Source: Miscanthus floridulus (lineage: Eukaryota; Streptophyta; Magnoliopsida; Poales; Poaceae). From it: a DNA stretch of 64,000 nucleotides. Every line of letters begins with the position of its first letter. The first letter of the stretch is position 1. The stretch spans positions 6,945,707-7,009,706 of the forward strand of contig NC_089581.1 of assembly GCF_019320115.1 (NCBI RefSeq), written 5' to 3'. A program made the translations under genes and the position numbers. The notes under the pieces are model-generated. The model did no database searches. It saw nothing but the letters and a program-made list of their open reading frames with translations, and was not told the DNA's origin. Positions 10,861-23,101 of the stretch are shown here, one piece after another.

Positions 10861-13100
10861 GGGCGGTAGAAGAATTCGTCGAGCCTAGGAACGAAGATGC
10901 GTGGTCCAAAGTAGATTAGTTGCCTTGGGATGATGTACCCGTAGTTAGTAGTGTCTTTCGTCACTGTCCACTGGTATTGTAATCTTTCCGTTGTATTTCG
11001 TCCGTAGTTGTTGAGGTAGTCTGATCGTAGGAGAGGTTAACGACATGTAGAGAATGGGAGAGTAAGTGCATGTATGTTGTACCAACATAAGGACATTTGG
11101 AATATGCATTATATTTATTTTGTTGTGTTATTGTGTCCATCTATCTTAAGTCTTGTTAGACATGCTTAGGGTTTTCGAGGGCGATGTTAAGTGGGTTACA
11201 AGAGAAATTACCATTCGGATGTGAGCAGACCAGCCGTGATTGGATAACATAGGACACTGTATCGACTAATTGTGGATGTCCCAGCAGAACACTTGAATCT
11301 CTTTAAATCAAATCTGTTGTTGGATTTGAAGTCCTTATCCCTTGTTGCGAAATGAACCCTTGTTGTTTGAATCTTCCCTTGCAATACTCCTCTGATTCTG
11401 TGGTCTATGATCCCACCATCTTCATTGCGTGTAAGTTGGTAGTAGTTGTTTGGTTAATAGCTTATGGTGCCGCGACGAAACCAAGGGCCCCTATGGAACA
11501 ACTATCACATGGTGACGCTGCTCGGCACGCGCTGGTATCGAGGTTGTTGCCCAAGTACCTTTACTAAGTTACACCGCCATACCACTTTTGATACAAAATA
11601 TTCGGGTGTTTGAACAGAAAATCCACAATGGGTTGATAAAATAGTGTTCTCTCAAAGTATACAAGAGGAGGTGGTTTCGGAGAAAGCATGTATATTGCGA
11701 TCTCACTTCATACAAAGGTTGACGCATATTGTGGACAAGGAAGGGAAGGAAAGAAGAACACCTAGAAAAAGTTAGTCTTAGGTAGTAGGGAGTGCTTAGA
11801 AAAGCCTGAGTGGATGTCAAGTCTCAAGCACTGTGCCCAACTCAACCACGCTACGCACTCTGGGTCGTTGTCACCGTGTGCCCCGCAGACGTCATCGGTG
11901 TCGGGCCCATTAGCACCCTGTCTTCGCGTGTTCGCGACATCGTGCCACACTCGTCGTCCTCGTGCACTATGCGTTTCTCCTTTTCTCGACCTCCGATCCG
12001 CTCTTGATCCTCGCCCCCGTCCTCGTACCAGACCCCCTCTCCCTTCTTTCTTCTTTTGGGGACACGACCGTCCGCACGCCTCCCTCGTCGAGCGAACCCT
12101 CTCTCCTCTCCTTTATTCTCCCCCTCTGCTCGCTTGCGTAGGGAGCGCGTCATGACCGACTTTATCCTCACAGCGTGAACCGACAGTTTATCCCATCCTT
12201 GTCGTCTCCACTTTCGGTGCGTTGCGCCCCATCTCTGTTCGCCACTATAAGATGCCCTTGGTCCTTGCTCTTCTTCTTTATCTCCATCTCTCTCGAATCC
12301 GAAGCAGAGCTATGAGATCCAATCGTCATTGTGGAACTAGGTTCGTCTGACAGAGGCGATAGTGTAATCTGAGAAGAAGGGATCTGGTTTTCGAAGAAGT
12401 TCATGTCTACCGTTGGTTAGTTTGGTCTTAGGGTTCACGATGTTTGACTTCTTAGTCTTCTGTTTCTGGATCTGTTGGTTATACACCATGTTTTGGATAA
12501 TCATTATCTTGTTGTTTCTCCATTGCCCTCGTCTATCCCGATTTTTGGAGTAAGCCTTGGTTGTACTAGGTTGCTCTTAACCATGTAACTTTAAATTCTG
12601 GTGTAATTTAATGTTCGACGTCGTGTAATCTTTTGTGTAATTATAGATTTATGAAATGTGTTGTAGTTTCGCCTAAGGAGAGTGGATCCTAATTCACTTT
12701 TTTGTAAACCATCGCGTTAGGAGACGTACTTGTGTGGTAGTTTTTGCTCTTTCCACCTATAATGTAATCCTAGCCAATGTTGTGCTTTGAATCTAAGTGT
12801 GTTAGTTGCTTGAGTCCAACTCTATCAAATACTTCTTTCCACTAACATATTATTGATTTGCTGGCCTACAATAAGCATCATGTAATGACAACCAACCTCT
12901 ATGTTCGTTTAGAACATTGTAATGAAAAAAGTCATGTTACATTTTATTCCCATATTTTCTCATTTAATGTACCAAATAAACCAATCTTTCGTAGCAATAC
13001 GATGAGAAAACATATTAGACATATAAATTATATTTCCCAAAAAAAAAAATTATACCAAGCACATCACCGCAGCGAAACGTGGCTGCGATGGCTAGATAAA
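10861..13100. other. Retrotransposon-derived and intergenic sequence, no supported gene
   Basis: This follows the gag-like remnant and probably includes its 3' part, but I could not define an LTR boundary. ORFs on both strands at 11810-12400 overlap each other and encode arginine- or serine-rich low-complexity sequence. None is recognised. Confidence 0.35.
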
Positions 13101-13309
13101 CTATAATCTACGTTGTTTGGATTATCTAAAGTTTTTTTTTCTAGCCGTTACCAACTTATATTTTATGCATCCAGTGGCGCCATAGTCACATCAGCACGCG
13201 AGCTCTACCAAACGGCAAACGGCAAACGGCACTCGGCCGCACGTGCTGGCGCCGGAGGTCATATCCCAGACCACACCTCCTACCTAATGCAGGTGCACTG
13301 TAGCGCGTT

Positions 13310-13537
13310 GGTGTCGCCGAAAATGCAGGTGCACTGTAGCGCAGCGTAGCATTTCGTTTGTATTTAGTAATAATTATTCAAACATTGACTAATTAGGCTC
13401 AAAACGTTCGTCTCGTAAAGTATAATCAAACTGTGCAATTAGTTTTTAATTTCGTCTACATTTAGTACTTCATGCATGTATCGCAAATTTGATGTAACGG
13501 AAAATATTCTTTTTACATGGTGTGAAATTGGGGAAGA
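13310..13537. mobile_element. PIF/Harbinger-type MITE remnant
   Basis: The core (attaggctcaaaacgttcg..., cgtaaagtataatcaaactg, tgcaattagtttttaattt) is the reverse complement of the corresponding core of the complete MITE at 63585-63826, with substitutions. The outer ends are not clear. It lies ~450 bp upstream of the AAE start codon. Confidence 0.55.
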
Positions 13538-13540
13538 CGC

Positions 13541-13798
13541 GTTTGGCAGGGCTCCGGTCGGCTCCGGCTCCGACCACTGTAGCAGGGTGTCGGCCGCTGG
13601 GCGGTTGACAGGATGCAGGAGCCGGAGCCGCGGAGCCACGAAAACGAGCTTCTCCGGCTCCGGCTGTCGACGTGAGCGTCTGTGAGAGAGGAAAAGGAGG
13701 GGAGAGAAAAGCTGGTCCGATGAACAATGTCGGGTGTCGGCCGCCCAGCGGCCGACAGGCAGGAGCCGAAGCCGCCGGAGCCCAGCCAAACGCGTCCT
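13541..13798. mobile_element. GC-rich inverted-repeat element (putative MITE) in the AAE upstream region
   Basis: The left end acgcgtttggcagggctcc is the inverted complement, with one mismatch, of the right end ggagcccagccaaacgcgt. Matching continues inward for roughly 80 bp per side; for example gtcggccgctgggcgg occurs near 13588 and in inverted form near 13735-13755. There is no convincing target duplication. The right end lies ~180 bp before the AAE start codon, so the element may sit within the promoter or 5' UTR. Confidence 0.6.
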
Positions 13799-13980
13799 TA
13801 ACGTGGCCCTACTCGATCGAAAAGAACCCCACCTGCCGCGAGCCCGCGACTGCTCAGCTTCCGCACGGCAGGCACGCACAGAAACGGTCAAACGGACACT
13901 GCAGGCGGCAGGCCGGCCGAAGAGCTCGAGCGAGCGAGCAAGTGAAAGGCGATCGCTAGCCGCGAGCGCGGGCGGCCATC

Positions 13981-16900
13981 ATGGCGGCGAGCGCGAGGGG
14001 GAGCGTGTGGGAGATCCAGCCGGGCGACGTGGAGGCCGCGGGGCTCGCCGCAGCCGGCGCGGTCGCGTTCCTCGCCGCGCTCCGCTCCGCCGCGGGCTCG
14101 GGAGCCACGCGGGACGCCGTGTGGGCGGCGGTGGCCGCGGCGGGGGTGCTGCGGCCGGACCACCCGCATGCGCTCCACCAGCTCGTCTACTACTCCGCCT
14201 ACGCCGGGTGGGACCGCGACGCCCGGGGCCCGCCGCCGTACTGGTTCCCGTCGCCGTAAGTCGATCGCCGGTCGCGCTCCTAGTGATTTTGGGACGTGAA
14301 CAAGGCAGCTTGATTTCTAGTAGCTTAGCTTGCACCCATCTGTTTGCCAAGTTTGCTCAGCTTGACTATTGTGTGATGTGAATATGACATGCAGCATTGC
14401 AAATCTCAAGCAGTACCAACCAGCAGTAAAGCAGCTAGCTAGGCTGTCGATGCTTTTGCTGTATCTAATATCGAGTATGCTGTATGTAATTAGTGGCATA
14501 AGTGTTTCGATTCTCGCAGAATTGACTGTAAGCAAACAAACCTGGGGAGATTGATGGAAGCAAATGGACCAAAGCTGTTAGGATCATCATACAAGGACCC
14601 TATATCAAGTCTTAGCCACTTTTACAGGTTTTCCGTAGAGAACCAAGAGGTCAGTTACTCTAAATCACTCAAATATGTACAAGTAAAACGCCAAAAAAGA
14701 ACACTTCAGAATTTCTGTCTTTTTTCACGATTTGTCATCATAAAGTGTGATCCTACTTTCCTATGTGATTCCCTTTTTAGGCCTACTGGTCAATGGTGCT
14801 AAAGCAACTCGCAGTCAATTTTAAACAAGAACCAAGATCAATTCTAAGTACATCAGATAGATCAAAGAAAGGGGGGACATGGTTTCAAGGTGCAGTGCTC
14901 AACATTGCTGAATGTTGTCTGCTGCCTTGTCCTTCCCTGAAGAGGACAGATGACAGTACAGCTATCATCTGGAGGGATGAAGGCCTTGATGATTATCCAG
15001 TGAACCATATGTCACTGAAGGAGCTTCGCACTCAAGTGATGTGTGTTTGTCATTTCCAAACAAAGAGTTGAAGTGTATCTTTTTCTTTCTGTAAATTATT
15101 ATTCATGGTGGCTTTCTATGTTGCTATGCCCTTTTATCAGAACTGTTGCACATGCCTTAGATGCCATGTTTGAGAAGGGCGACCGGATTGCAATAGACAT
15201 GCCTATGACATACAATGCAGTCATCATATATTTGGCGATCATCCTTGGTGGCTTTGTTGTTGTATCTATAGCAGATAGTTTTGCGCCTCAGGAGATTGGT
15301 AGTCGTATGGGTGTCTCAAAAGCAAAAGCAATTTTTACCCAGGTGAGAGATTAAGGAAGCCTTTCATGGTACATCTGTTTAGTGCTATCTGTGGGCTCAT
15401 TCTGAATTACACAAACTTCAGGATTTCATTGTTAGAGGAGGGAAGAAAGTTCCACTTTACAGGTATGACTGATCAGTTAGTTCAAATTCACGCTCTGGTA
15501 AAATTAATCTTTTCATTTAAAAAAAATGAGAGTTTGTTATTTATTGTACAGTTTTGTACCTAATATGTATTTTTTACAGTTTGCGGTTAAATAAGATCTA
15601 GTCCTATGAAACCATCTGCTTAGATTAGTTGGACAGCTTTATATATACCTTATCTTTAACTGAACTAAAATACTTGTACATACTAACCATCACCACACAT
15701 CTGAGCAGTTCATAATAATTCTATTCTTCAGCCGTGTCGTACAAGGGACTTCATCTAAAGCTGTTGTGATTCCTGCGATTGGAGACTCTCTTGGAATTAT
15801 GCTAAGGAATGGTGATATGTCCTGGAAAGATTTTCTTTCTCGTGCTGCTGGAAGGTAGGTGCTCAAGTTTTGTCTCTTTGTCGCACATGAATAGATGGAA
15901 ATTTGAGCTTTGGTGATTCTGAAATTCTTCTTTCATAAAATTGAGCACACCTTCATTGCAAAAGAAAGGCAATTTCTTCATATAAGGTACATATATCTAT
16001 TGGATTTGCAGGTCATCTTCTTATTCTCCAGTTTATCAATCTGTGGATGCACTAACTAATATACTATTTTCTTCAGGAACAACTGGTATGTCCTAGAACC
16101 CTCTTCCTTTTCCCATTTCCGCTTGCCCTATATTTGAGGTTCACATTTGTTAATTTCTGTTCCATTTTTTTCTTGTGAAGGGGAGCCAAAAGCAATACCG
16201 TGGACACAACTTTCTCCCATAAGATGTGCATCTGATACCTGGGCGCATTTGGATGTTCGTCCATGTGACATAGGTTGCTGGCCGACTAATCTGGGCTGGG
16301 TTATGGGACCAATAATCATATACTCATGCTTTCTAACTGGGGCAACTTTGGCTTTATATCATGGATCTCCACTTGGACGCGATTTCTGCAAATTTGTACA
16401 GGTGTGTTTGGCATAACGTGCACCATCATCTGCTTTTCAGCTGCCAAAAGGATCCACCCTTGCCACTTGCATATATTGTAGTTCTGTAAGTTTTGAGCTT
16501 CAGTATGTTATGTTCCATTAGTCACCTTGCACATAGCATGGACACATCTTACTTCACATTTGTCTGTTGATAGCTCTAGCATACCTCTGCTGAATAACTA
16601 CCCAACCTCAAACCTTGACACACTATTATAATCTTCAAAGAAAACACTTGACATGCTTGAAAAAACATTTTTCTTCAGTGTTATATGATGAAGTCCTTTT
16701 ATGCTGAGCAATGCATTCCTCCAAAATACTTTACAGGATGCTGGTGTGACTGTATTAGGAAGTGTGCCTAGCTTGGTGAAGTCATGGAAAGCTGGGAACT
16801 GTGCTGAAGGGCTTGACTGGACCAAAATCAGGTGAGTGGCACCTATCAGAATGTATCCATCTTCATCACAACCTGGTAGAAGGACATCTACAGTATTATT

Positions 16901-18221
16901 CTTGCAGAGTACTGGGCACAACAGGGGAGGCTTCTGATATTGATGACAATCTGTGGCTAACTTCGCGTGCCTCATACAAGCCCATTGTTGAGTGCTGTGG
17001 GGGCACAGAGTTGGCATCCTCGTACATTCAAGGGAGTCTTTTGCGACCACAGGTCTTTGGAGCTTTTAGTGGCGCATCAATGTCCACTGGGTTTGTCATA
17101 CTTGATGAACAGGGAACTCCGTATGTAAGTATTGTCCCTTAAAATTTCCATTTTGTTTAATGCATTCGAGGCATAACCAGCTAAGTTTGCTATGATAGCC
17201 TGATGATGTACCTTGCACTGGAGAAGTGGGGCTCTTCCCTTTGTATTTTGGTGCTAGTGATCGGCTTCTCAATGCTGATCATGACAAGGTTTACTTTGAT
17301 GGAATGCCCATTTATAAAGGAAGGGTATGGACTTGCATATCTTCTCGTTTGTATATTTATTTAGTAAGTAAATGTTTCCTATTTGATTTTATTACATAAA
17401 CTGTGTGGATATGTCACTGCTTGGCTATCTAGTATATGCTTTAGTCTGTCATGAATTTTCTTTCACAGAACATATACAATATCTGCATTGTTCGCCTGTA
17501 TAATTGTTTGCTGTACAAAATTGGAGTACTGAATGCAGTGACATTCTATTAGAAGGTATAAGTTATAAAACAAACTGGTGAGTAATCTTTACTTTCCAAT
17601 TGTGTTATAGCAACTCAGACGACATGGAGATGTAATCCAGAGGACAGTAGGTGGGTACTATATTGTACAGGGAAGGGCGGATGACACCATGAACCTTGGA
17701 GGAATTAAGGTTGAATGCCCCTCTTTTCAAAGTGTTTAATCATTTGCTATCATCCTTGTGTTACATGAAGGAAACCATAACTTTTATCACCTGCATATGC
17801 AGACCAGTTCAGTTGAGATAGAACGGGTATGCAACAGAGCTGACGAGTGTCTGCTAGAAACAGCAGCAGTTAGCATCAAACCTTCTGGTGGGGGGCCAGA
17901 ACATCTAGCTATCTTAGCAGTGCTAAAAGATAGATCGGCCCAGTATGACGTGAATCTTCTCAAGAGGAAGTTTCAGACAGCCATTCAGAAGAACCTCAAT
18001 CCTCTCTTCAAGGTATAATAAGACCTTCCCCTTTCTGCCATTGAGGTCGAATGATCTGATAAACATGTGTACACTAAAATCACTGGAATCGTCAATTGAT
18101 CTTACAGGTGAGCTATGTCAAAGTCGTTCCTGAGTTCCCAAGAACAGCTTCGAACAAGCTGCTGAGAAGGGTTCTGAGGGATCAACTAGCGCAGGAACTC
18201 TCAAATCGCAGCAAGCTATGA
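13981..18221 (+). CDS. AAE18: Peroxisomal acyl-activating enzyme (AAE17/AAE18 type, AMP-forming acyl-CoA synthetase superfamily)
   Basis: Family members adenylate a carboxylic acid with ATP and transfer it to CoA; Arabidopsis AAE18 is linked to peroxisomal activation of 2,4-DB-like auxin precursors. The substrate here is unknown. Fourteen coding exons: 13981-14255, 14520-14649, 14781-15040, 15141-15342, 15422-15462, 15732-15854, 16012-16085, 16181-16401, 16737-16831, 16908-17124, 17199-17324, 17611-17709, 17803-18012, 18108-18221. All introns are GT-AG and phases join to 2187 nt, 728 residues, close to Arabidopsis AAE18 (about 727, from memory). The AMP-binding signature [13 protein letters not shown] spans the exon 7/8 junction (residues ~364-376). 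[13 protein letters not shown] is the C-terminal hinge motif, and [11 protein letters not shown] carries the catalytic-lysine region. The protein ends SKL, a canonical PTS1 peroxisomal signal. The start ATG at 13981 gives the full family N-terminus. AAE17 is the alternative name; the two cannot be separated by eye. Confidence 0.93.
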
Positions 18222-19375
18222 CCTTTGAGATTGTTCTGCCTTCTTTCAACGGAGGACTTCTCATGTGTCGCAATAATCCACTGGAATCGTTCATTGTTGA
18301 TATGTTGTGTTGTATTATATTCTCAAAGCATATCAAGATGATACTACGAAATTTTCCCCATTTTTATAAAACTTCAAGCCTTATAGGCTCGTTTTCCTTT
18401 TGAAAAGGGAACCATAGTCCAGAGAACGTTTGTAAAGGGCAATACATTTTATTTGATCATTTGAAAGACAAAAATTCAAAGAACCCAGATGTTGCACTGG
18501 GGTTGTGTGTGTCAAATGATAGCGTTGATGGATAAACCGGGTGCATGCATGATAATTTACTGCAATTTTTTTCTTGAGAGGCAAGTGAAAGTCAGTGCCT
18601 CGTCGTATCATACTGTTTGAACATCTATCACTAGATAGCCTCGTTTGTGACTTCTGAGAGGAGTGGTTGGATTTGGAATGCAGAGCTGTTGCGAGCTCTT
18701 CTTCTCTAAACAAATGTTTATCAGAACACGCATGACGTGTCTAAGAAACAACTCGAAGTTGTTTAGGCTCACTTTGCTGAAAAGCCAGGCTAAAAAGTAT
18801 TGTTCGCTTATTTGTTGGGAGAGAAAAATATTATACCAAGGCTGATAAGCCAGATTGATAAATACATTGTCTCGGAAGATCTAGGTTTAAGGGACTATTA
18901 AACAACTGTAAGCCTGTAGGCCTTGTTTGTACTGAGCCCTGACGGGCAGCTTGTCAGCCAGGCAACCATCCTGGCTCTAGGTAGCGTTGGGTAGGCCAGG
19001 CAGCTAGCCAACCAATGACAACAACCTCGTAATGTTCATAGAGATTCCCATAATTGGTATGCAATGTTTTGATCAGTATTTTTCTCCACTAACTAGTGAT
19101 GTTCAAACACATAGTGTGATGTTGTTAAAAGAGTTTTTGCTTCTCTTGAGAAAAGGAAAAATGCATTCTTATTTACGTATTTACTTCCCGTACTTATCCT
19201 GCAATTACTCTTTTGATAATAAGAGGTTAAAGAAAATCTTGGTCCCTGCTTATACTGTGACTCTTCGAGATGCTAAGAATTTGTCTGAATGGAATTATTG
19301 TGTTTGAATGAAGGTACGCGGGCAATTTCTTCTCTAGACCTCTAGTCCTGCAATGTACTCCTATGTACAAAAAAA
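18222..19375. other. AAE 3' UTR and intergenic sequence
   Basis: The 3' UTR probably extends a few hundred bases past 18221. At about 18768-18860 lies a hAT-MITE-like block (ggctaaaaagtattgttcgc... ggctgataagcc) that recurs at about 20455-20520 and, inverted, at about 51358-51445. The ORF at 19032-19307 is AT-rich and unrecognised. Confidence 0.45.
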
Positions 19376-19535
19376 AATGGCATTTGCATCCCTTACATCA
19401 TCACAAATTCATAACGCCCAATCTTTCCTGCAATAAAGTATTACTAGCAGGTATACTCTTCTACTGTACAAAGAAATGCACATTTGCATCCACGAACCTC
19501 GTCATAAATCCATAACGTCCAATCCTATCGTACAT
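19376..19535 (+). repeat. Imperfect ~100-bp tandem duplication
   Basis: The segment atggcatttgcatccc...cataacgcccaatc (from about 19376) recurs at about 19476 as atgcacatttgcatcc...cataacgtccaatc. It lies directly before the compound microsatellite. Confidence 0.6.
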
Positions 19536-19556
19536 TCGCATACACGATTTCCTGCG

Positions 19557-19558
<2 letters not shown>

Positions 19559-19649
<91 letters not shown>
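19559..19649 (+). repeat. Compound microsatellite (TC)n(TA)n(CA)n
   Basis: About 27 TC units (19559-19612) run straight into about 11 TA units (to about 19634) and about 7 CA units (to about 19649). ORFs crossing it are artefacts of the repeat. Confidence 0.97.
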
Positions 19650-19650
<1 letters not shown>

Positions 19651-21378
19651 ATTCATGAGACAAAGAACGGGGAAAAAAGGGTCGAGTACTAAAAAATAAG
19701 AATCTGCCATTAATAATTTGTATAATAAGTCTCTGCACGCCCAATTATTCTCGTGACTCAAGTCAAGCAAACTTAACACACAAATGGCCAAGCAAGTCAC
19801 GCCGTCACGTTTGGAAAAATAAGTCTGTGCTCTCAAATACTAGCAGACGGCCGTGCTCACATAGCACAGGACAGCAGGCCAATCCTGACTTTATGCTCGC
19901 CACGCCTGGAACAATTTGTACTAGCAGACGGCCAAATTGACTGGTGCGAAGCTCAGTTGACAGGAAGAGCAGGACGAGCCAGAAATTCTTCCGCACCGCA
20001 CGTCAGAGACGAAGGAGTAAAGATTATTCAAGATGATGCACACTATTTTCTTTTTCTTTTTCATGTGTTTTCCTTGTATATATATGTACATAACAGCCAG
20101 GACAACCACGCTTTACATATGCTACGGTGCACTATATGAATATATACGTATGTGAAACTGAAAACGTATGAATCTATGGACTATGATGATGTTGATGTAC
20201 CGGCCGAATTGTCTGGTTTGGCAAATTGTTCCGCTAGTATTATCAGTAACAAAGCCGAGAGTTCAAAGTCTGACGAGTCCATTTGGCTGAATCCAGTGAA
20301 TCTGTTCAACGTACGCAAATCCAATTCCAATGTGCTTGCTGAGTGCTGACACTCCGATTGCCAGCTAATATAGCTATTATCTTATTGCATCATGCACCCA
20401 CACTGCAAGCGATATGGTGAAGAAAAAAAAACGGTCTGTTCATCGAAGGGTTTCTGAGCTGATAAGTCTGGCTGGTACTGATTTATTGTGAGAAAAAAAT
20501 ACTGTTGACTGACTGATACGCCCTGACTGCCCCTGACTGAAACCAACAAACTAAGAGGCCGAAAGAAAACTAAGAGGCCGAAAGAATATAATGTTCCGAG
20601 GCACTCACACAAGTCTCATAGATACGGGAGTATATAGCAGTATATTCGTATCGTACCTGCACCCGTCCGTCCTCATTTTTTACTGCATACAGAGAGGAAA
20701 AGTAGTCTAACTTGTGCTGGGAAGTTTCTTGGTTGGCACTTGGGCACTTGGCATTGGTATGGGAAGTAAAGACAGCAGCCTTTACACTGTTGTGCTGACC
20801 TGCCTTGTTTGGTCCTTGAAACGTCACTAAACGTCACTACACTAAAGATGAATTAGAAAGGGAAAAGGACTTATAAACCTCTCAATCAAGCATCTAAATT
20901 GTACAAAGATGTGATTGAATTATGCCTGTTTAGGTAACTGGGACCATAGATGATAATGTTAAATCCAACCTATTTAGATGAATTAGACAAAAAAAAAAGT
21001 TCTTACATTTATGCCTAAATTTCGAAACCCAGAATGCCTTACATTTGTAGATGGGTGTATACATTTTTTCCCCTGAAAAAGCATATCTCTTTCTTAAAAA
21101 AAAAAGAAAATACAGTAATATAGATGCAAGTTTTAAAGTGCAACAAATTCACATGGAACAGTTAATTCTTGCCAATTGTGGAAACGAAAATCTCGCACTC
21201 CAACGCTGAACGAAACACAAGCGTGTTTTTTTTTCAAAAAAAAATAAACGTGTGGAACACCACTCTAGTCTAGTCAAGATTAATAAACGAAACAATTTTT
21301 TTATAAGCTGATTAGACGAAACAATCAGAACCTTCTAAAGTCAGCGTCAAATCCCCAGTCCGCCCCAAAAAAAAATAA
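19650..21378. other. Intergenic, no gene seen
   Basis: Two copies of ctagcagacggcc lie at about 19840 and 19920. A hAT-MITE-like block (gagctgataagtctggctgg...aatactgttgactgactgata) lies at about 20455-20520. The rest is AT-rich with long A runs, and no coding similarity was recognised. Confidence 0.45.
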
Positions 21379-22707
21379 GAGTTTTTTATCTGTGTGCCAT
21401 TATAAAATATTGAAATGACCTGTGTACCATTGAAATTTGAAAAAGTTCTCCAATACCCTCTTTGAAATTTCTTTTGCTCTGTATACCACTTCTGTCAGCT
21501 TGCCGTTCAATTTTAACGGAGGCGGCTACGAACCAGAGTAAAAATTACCTTTTTTTACCAGTGTGTCATTATAAAAGTTCAAAATAACCTGTGTACCATT
21601 GAAAAAACGAAATTGCTTGTTTGAGGCCCTAAATGAATTCAAATCAAAAAGTGGTCAACTACAAAGTTTCATAATTTTTTGAGATCTACAATTTTCATTT
21701 AGTAAGTTTTTCCATCCGAGGTCGTTTGAAAAATTTGAATTTTAAATTTGAGAGATTCAAACGTAGTTTTGCATGATAAGATGATTTCAAATCAAAAAGT
21801 TGTCAACTACATAGTTTCATAACTTTTGCAGATCTATAATTTTCATTTAGGAAGTTTTTTCATCCGAGGTCTTTTGAAAAATTTAAATTTTAAAATTTTC
21901 AAATTCAAACGTCGTTTTTGCATGACAAGATGATTTCAAATCAAAATGTTGCCAACTATAAAATTTCATAACTTATCAAGATCTACAAAGTTTATTTTGG
22001 TCATTTGTTCATCCGACATAGTGGTAGTAACATTGTTCACAAATCTTATATATTTGTCTTCTACTTATGTCGGATGAACAAATGACCAAAATAAACTTGG
22101 TAGATCTTGATAAGTTATGAAATTTTATAGTTGGCAACATTTTGATTTGAAATCATCTTGTCATGCAAAAACGACGTTTGAATTTGAAAATTTTAAAATT
22201 TGAATTTTTCAAAAGACCTCGGATGGAAAAACTTCCTAAATGAAAATTATAGATCTGCAAAAGTTATGAAACTATGTAGTTGACAACTTTTTGATTTGAA
22301 ATCATCTTATCATGCAAAACTACGTTTGAATCTCTCAAATTTAAAATTCAAATTTTTCAAACGACCTCGGATGGAAAAACTTACTAAATGAAAATTGTAG
22401 ATCTCAAAAAGTTATGAAACTTTGTAGTTGACCACTTTTTGATTTGAATTCATTTAGGGCCTCAAACAAGCAATTTCGTTTTTTCAATGGTACACAGGTC
22501 ATTTTGAACTTTTATAATGGCACACAGGTAAAAAAGGGTAATTTTTACTCTGGTTCGTAGCCACCTCCGTTAAAATTGAACGGCAAGCTGACGGAAGTGG
22601 TATACAGAGCAAAAGAAATTTCAAAGAGGGTATTGAAGAACTTTTTCAAATTTCAATGGTACACAAGTCATTTCAATATTTTATAATGGCACACAGGTAA
22701 AAAACTC
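21379..22707. mobile_element. Non-autonomous fold-back element with 642-bp terminal inverted repeats, probably Mutator-like
   Basis: The left arm 21379-22020 and right arm 22066-22707 are each 642 bp and almost perfect reverse complements, with only scattered single-base differences. They are separated by a 45-bp loop (22021-22065). The ends read gagttttttatctgtgtgcc and, inverted, ggcacacaggtaaaaaactc. Both sides carry the same 9 bases, aaaaaataa (21370-21378 and 22708-22716). A 9-bp target duplication with long TIRs is the Mutator signature, although an A-rich duplication is weak proof. Each arm holds about three copies of a ~148-bp subrepeat (starts near 21641, 21789 and 21938, marked by aaatcaaaa). 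There is no coding capacity. A transcript would form a ~640-bp hairpin. Confidence 0.85.
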
Positions 22708-22716
22708 AAAAAATAA

Positions 22717-23101
22717 AGCAAACGGAAACTACCACGAAACAAAAAAAGCGAGAAAGAAAGAAAAGAACTGATAAATGATGTAACAATGTTTACAAATCAA
22801 TAAAGTGTGCCACATGGCATTTTAAAAAAAAATCCAACGAGACCGAGAGCCGCGGTCCAGAGCGGGGGGCGGCCAGCACAACGAAACGGGCCAACGCCAC
22901 CACCTCCTCCTCGTCCTCGGCAGTCGGCACCTCCCCCCGCGATCCAGACGACCCCGTCCGCCTCGGGCTGCGCCTCCCCGCTACAAGAGTCCGCCCGCCA
23001 GCGCTGCGGTCCCAGCGAGCCCCTCCACTCTCTGCGGCTCGGAGATCCTGTCCCTGTGCCCCGGACCGAGAGGAGCCAGGCGGCGGCGTTTGGAATTGGA
23101 C
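22717..23101 (+). other. Upstream region and 5' UTR of the LPP-delta gene
   Basis: Composition changes from AT-rich to strongly GC-rich at about 22840, typical of a grass promoter/5' UTR transition. No TATA box is obvious. ORFs on both strands at 22790-23364 follow the GC content and are not genes. Confidence 0.5.

Noticed and set aside
13734..14381. 215-codon plus-strand ORF and opposing minus-strand ORFs over the AAE first exon
   Set aside because: They are out of frame with the supported exon 13981-14255, which gives the family N-terminus and splices correctly; the others reflect GC content.
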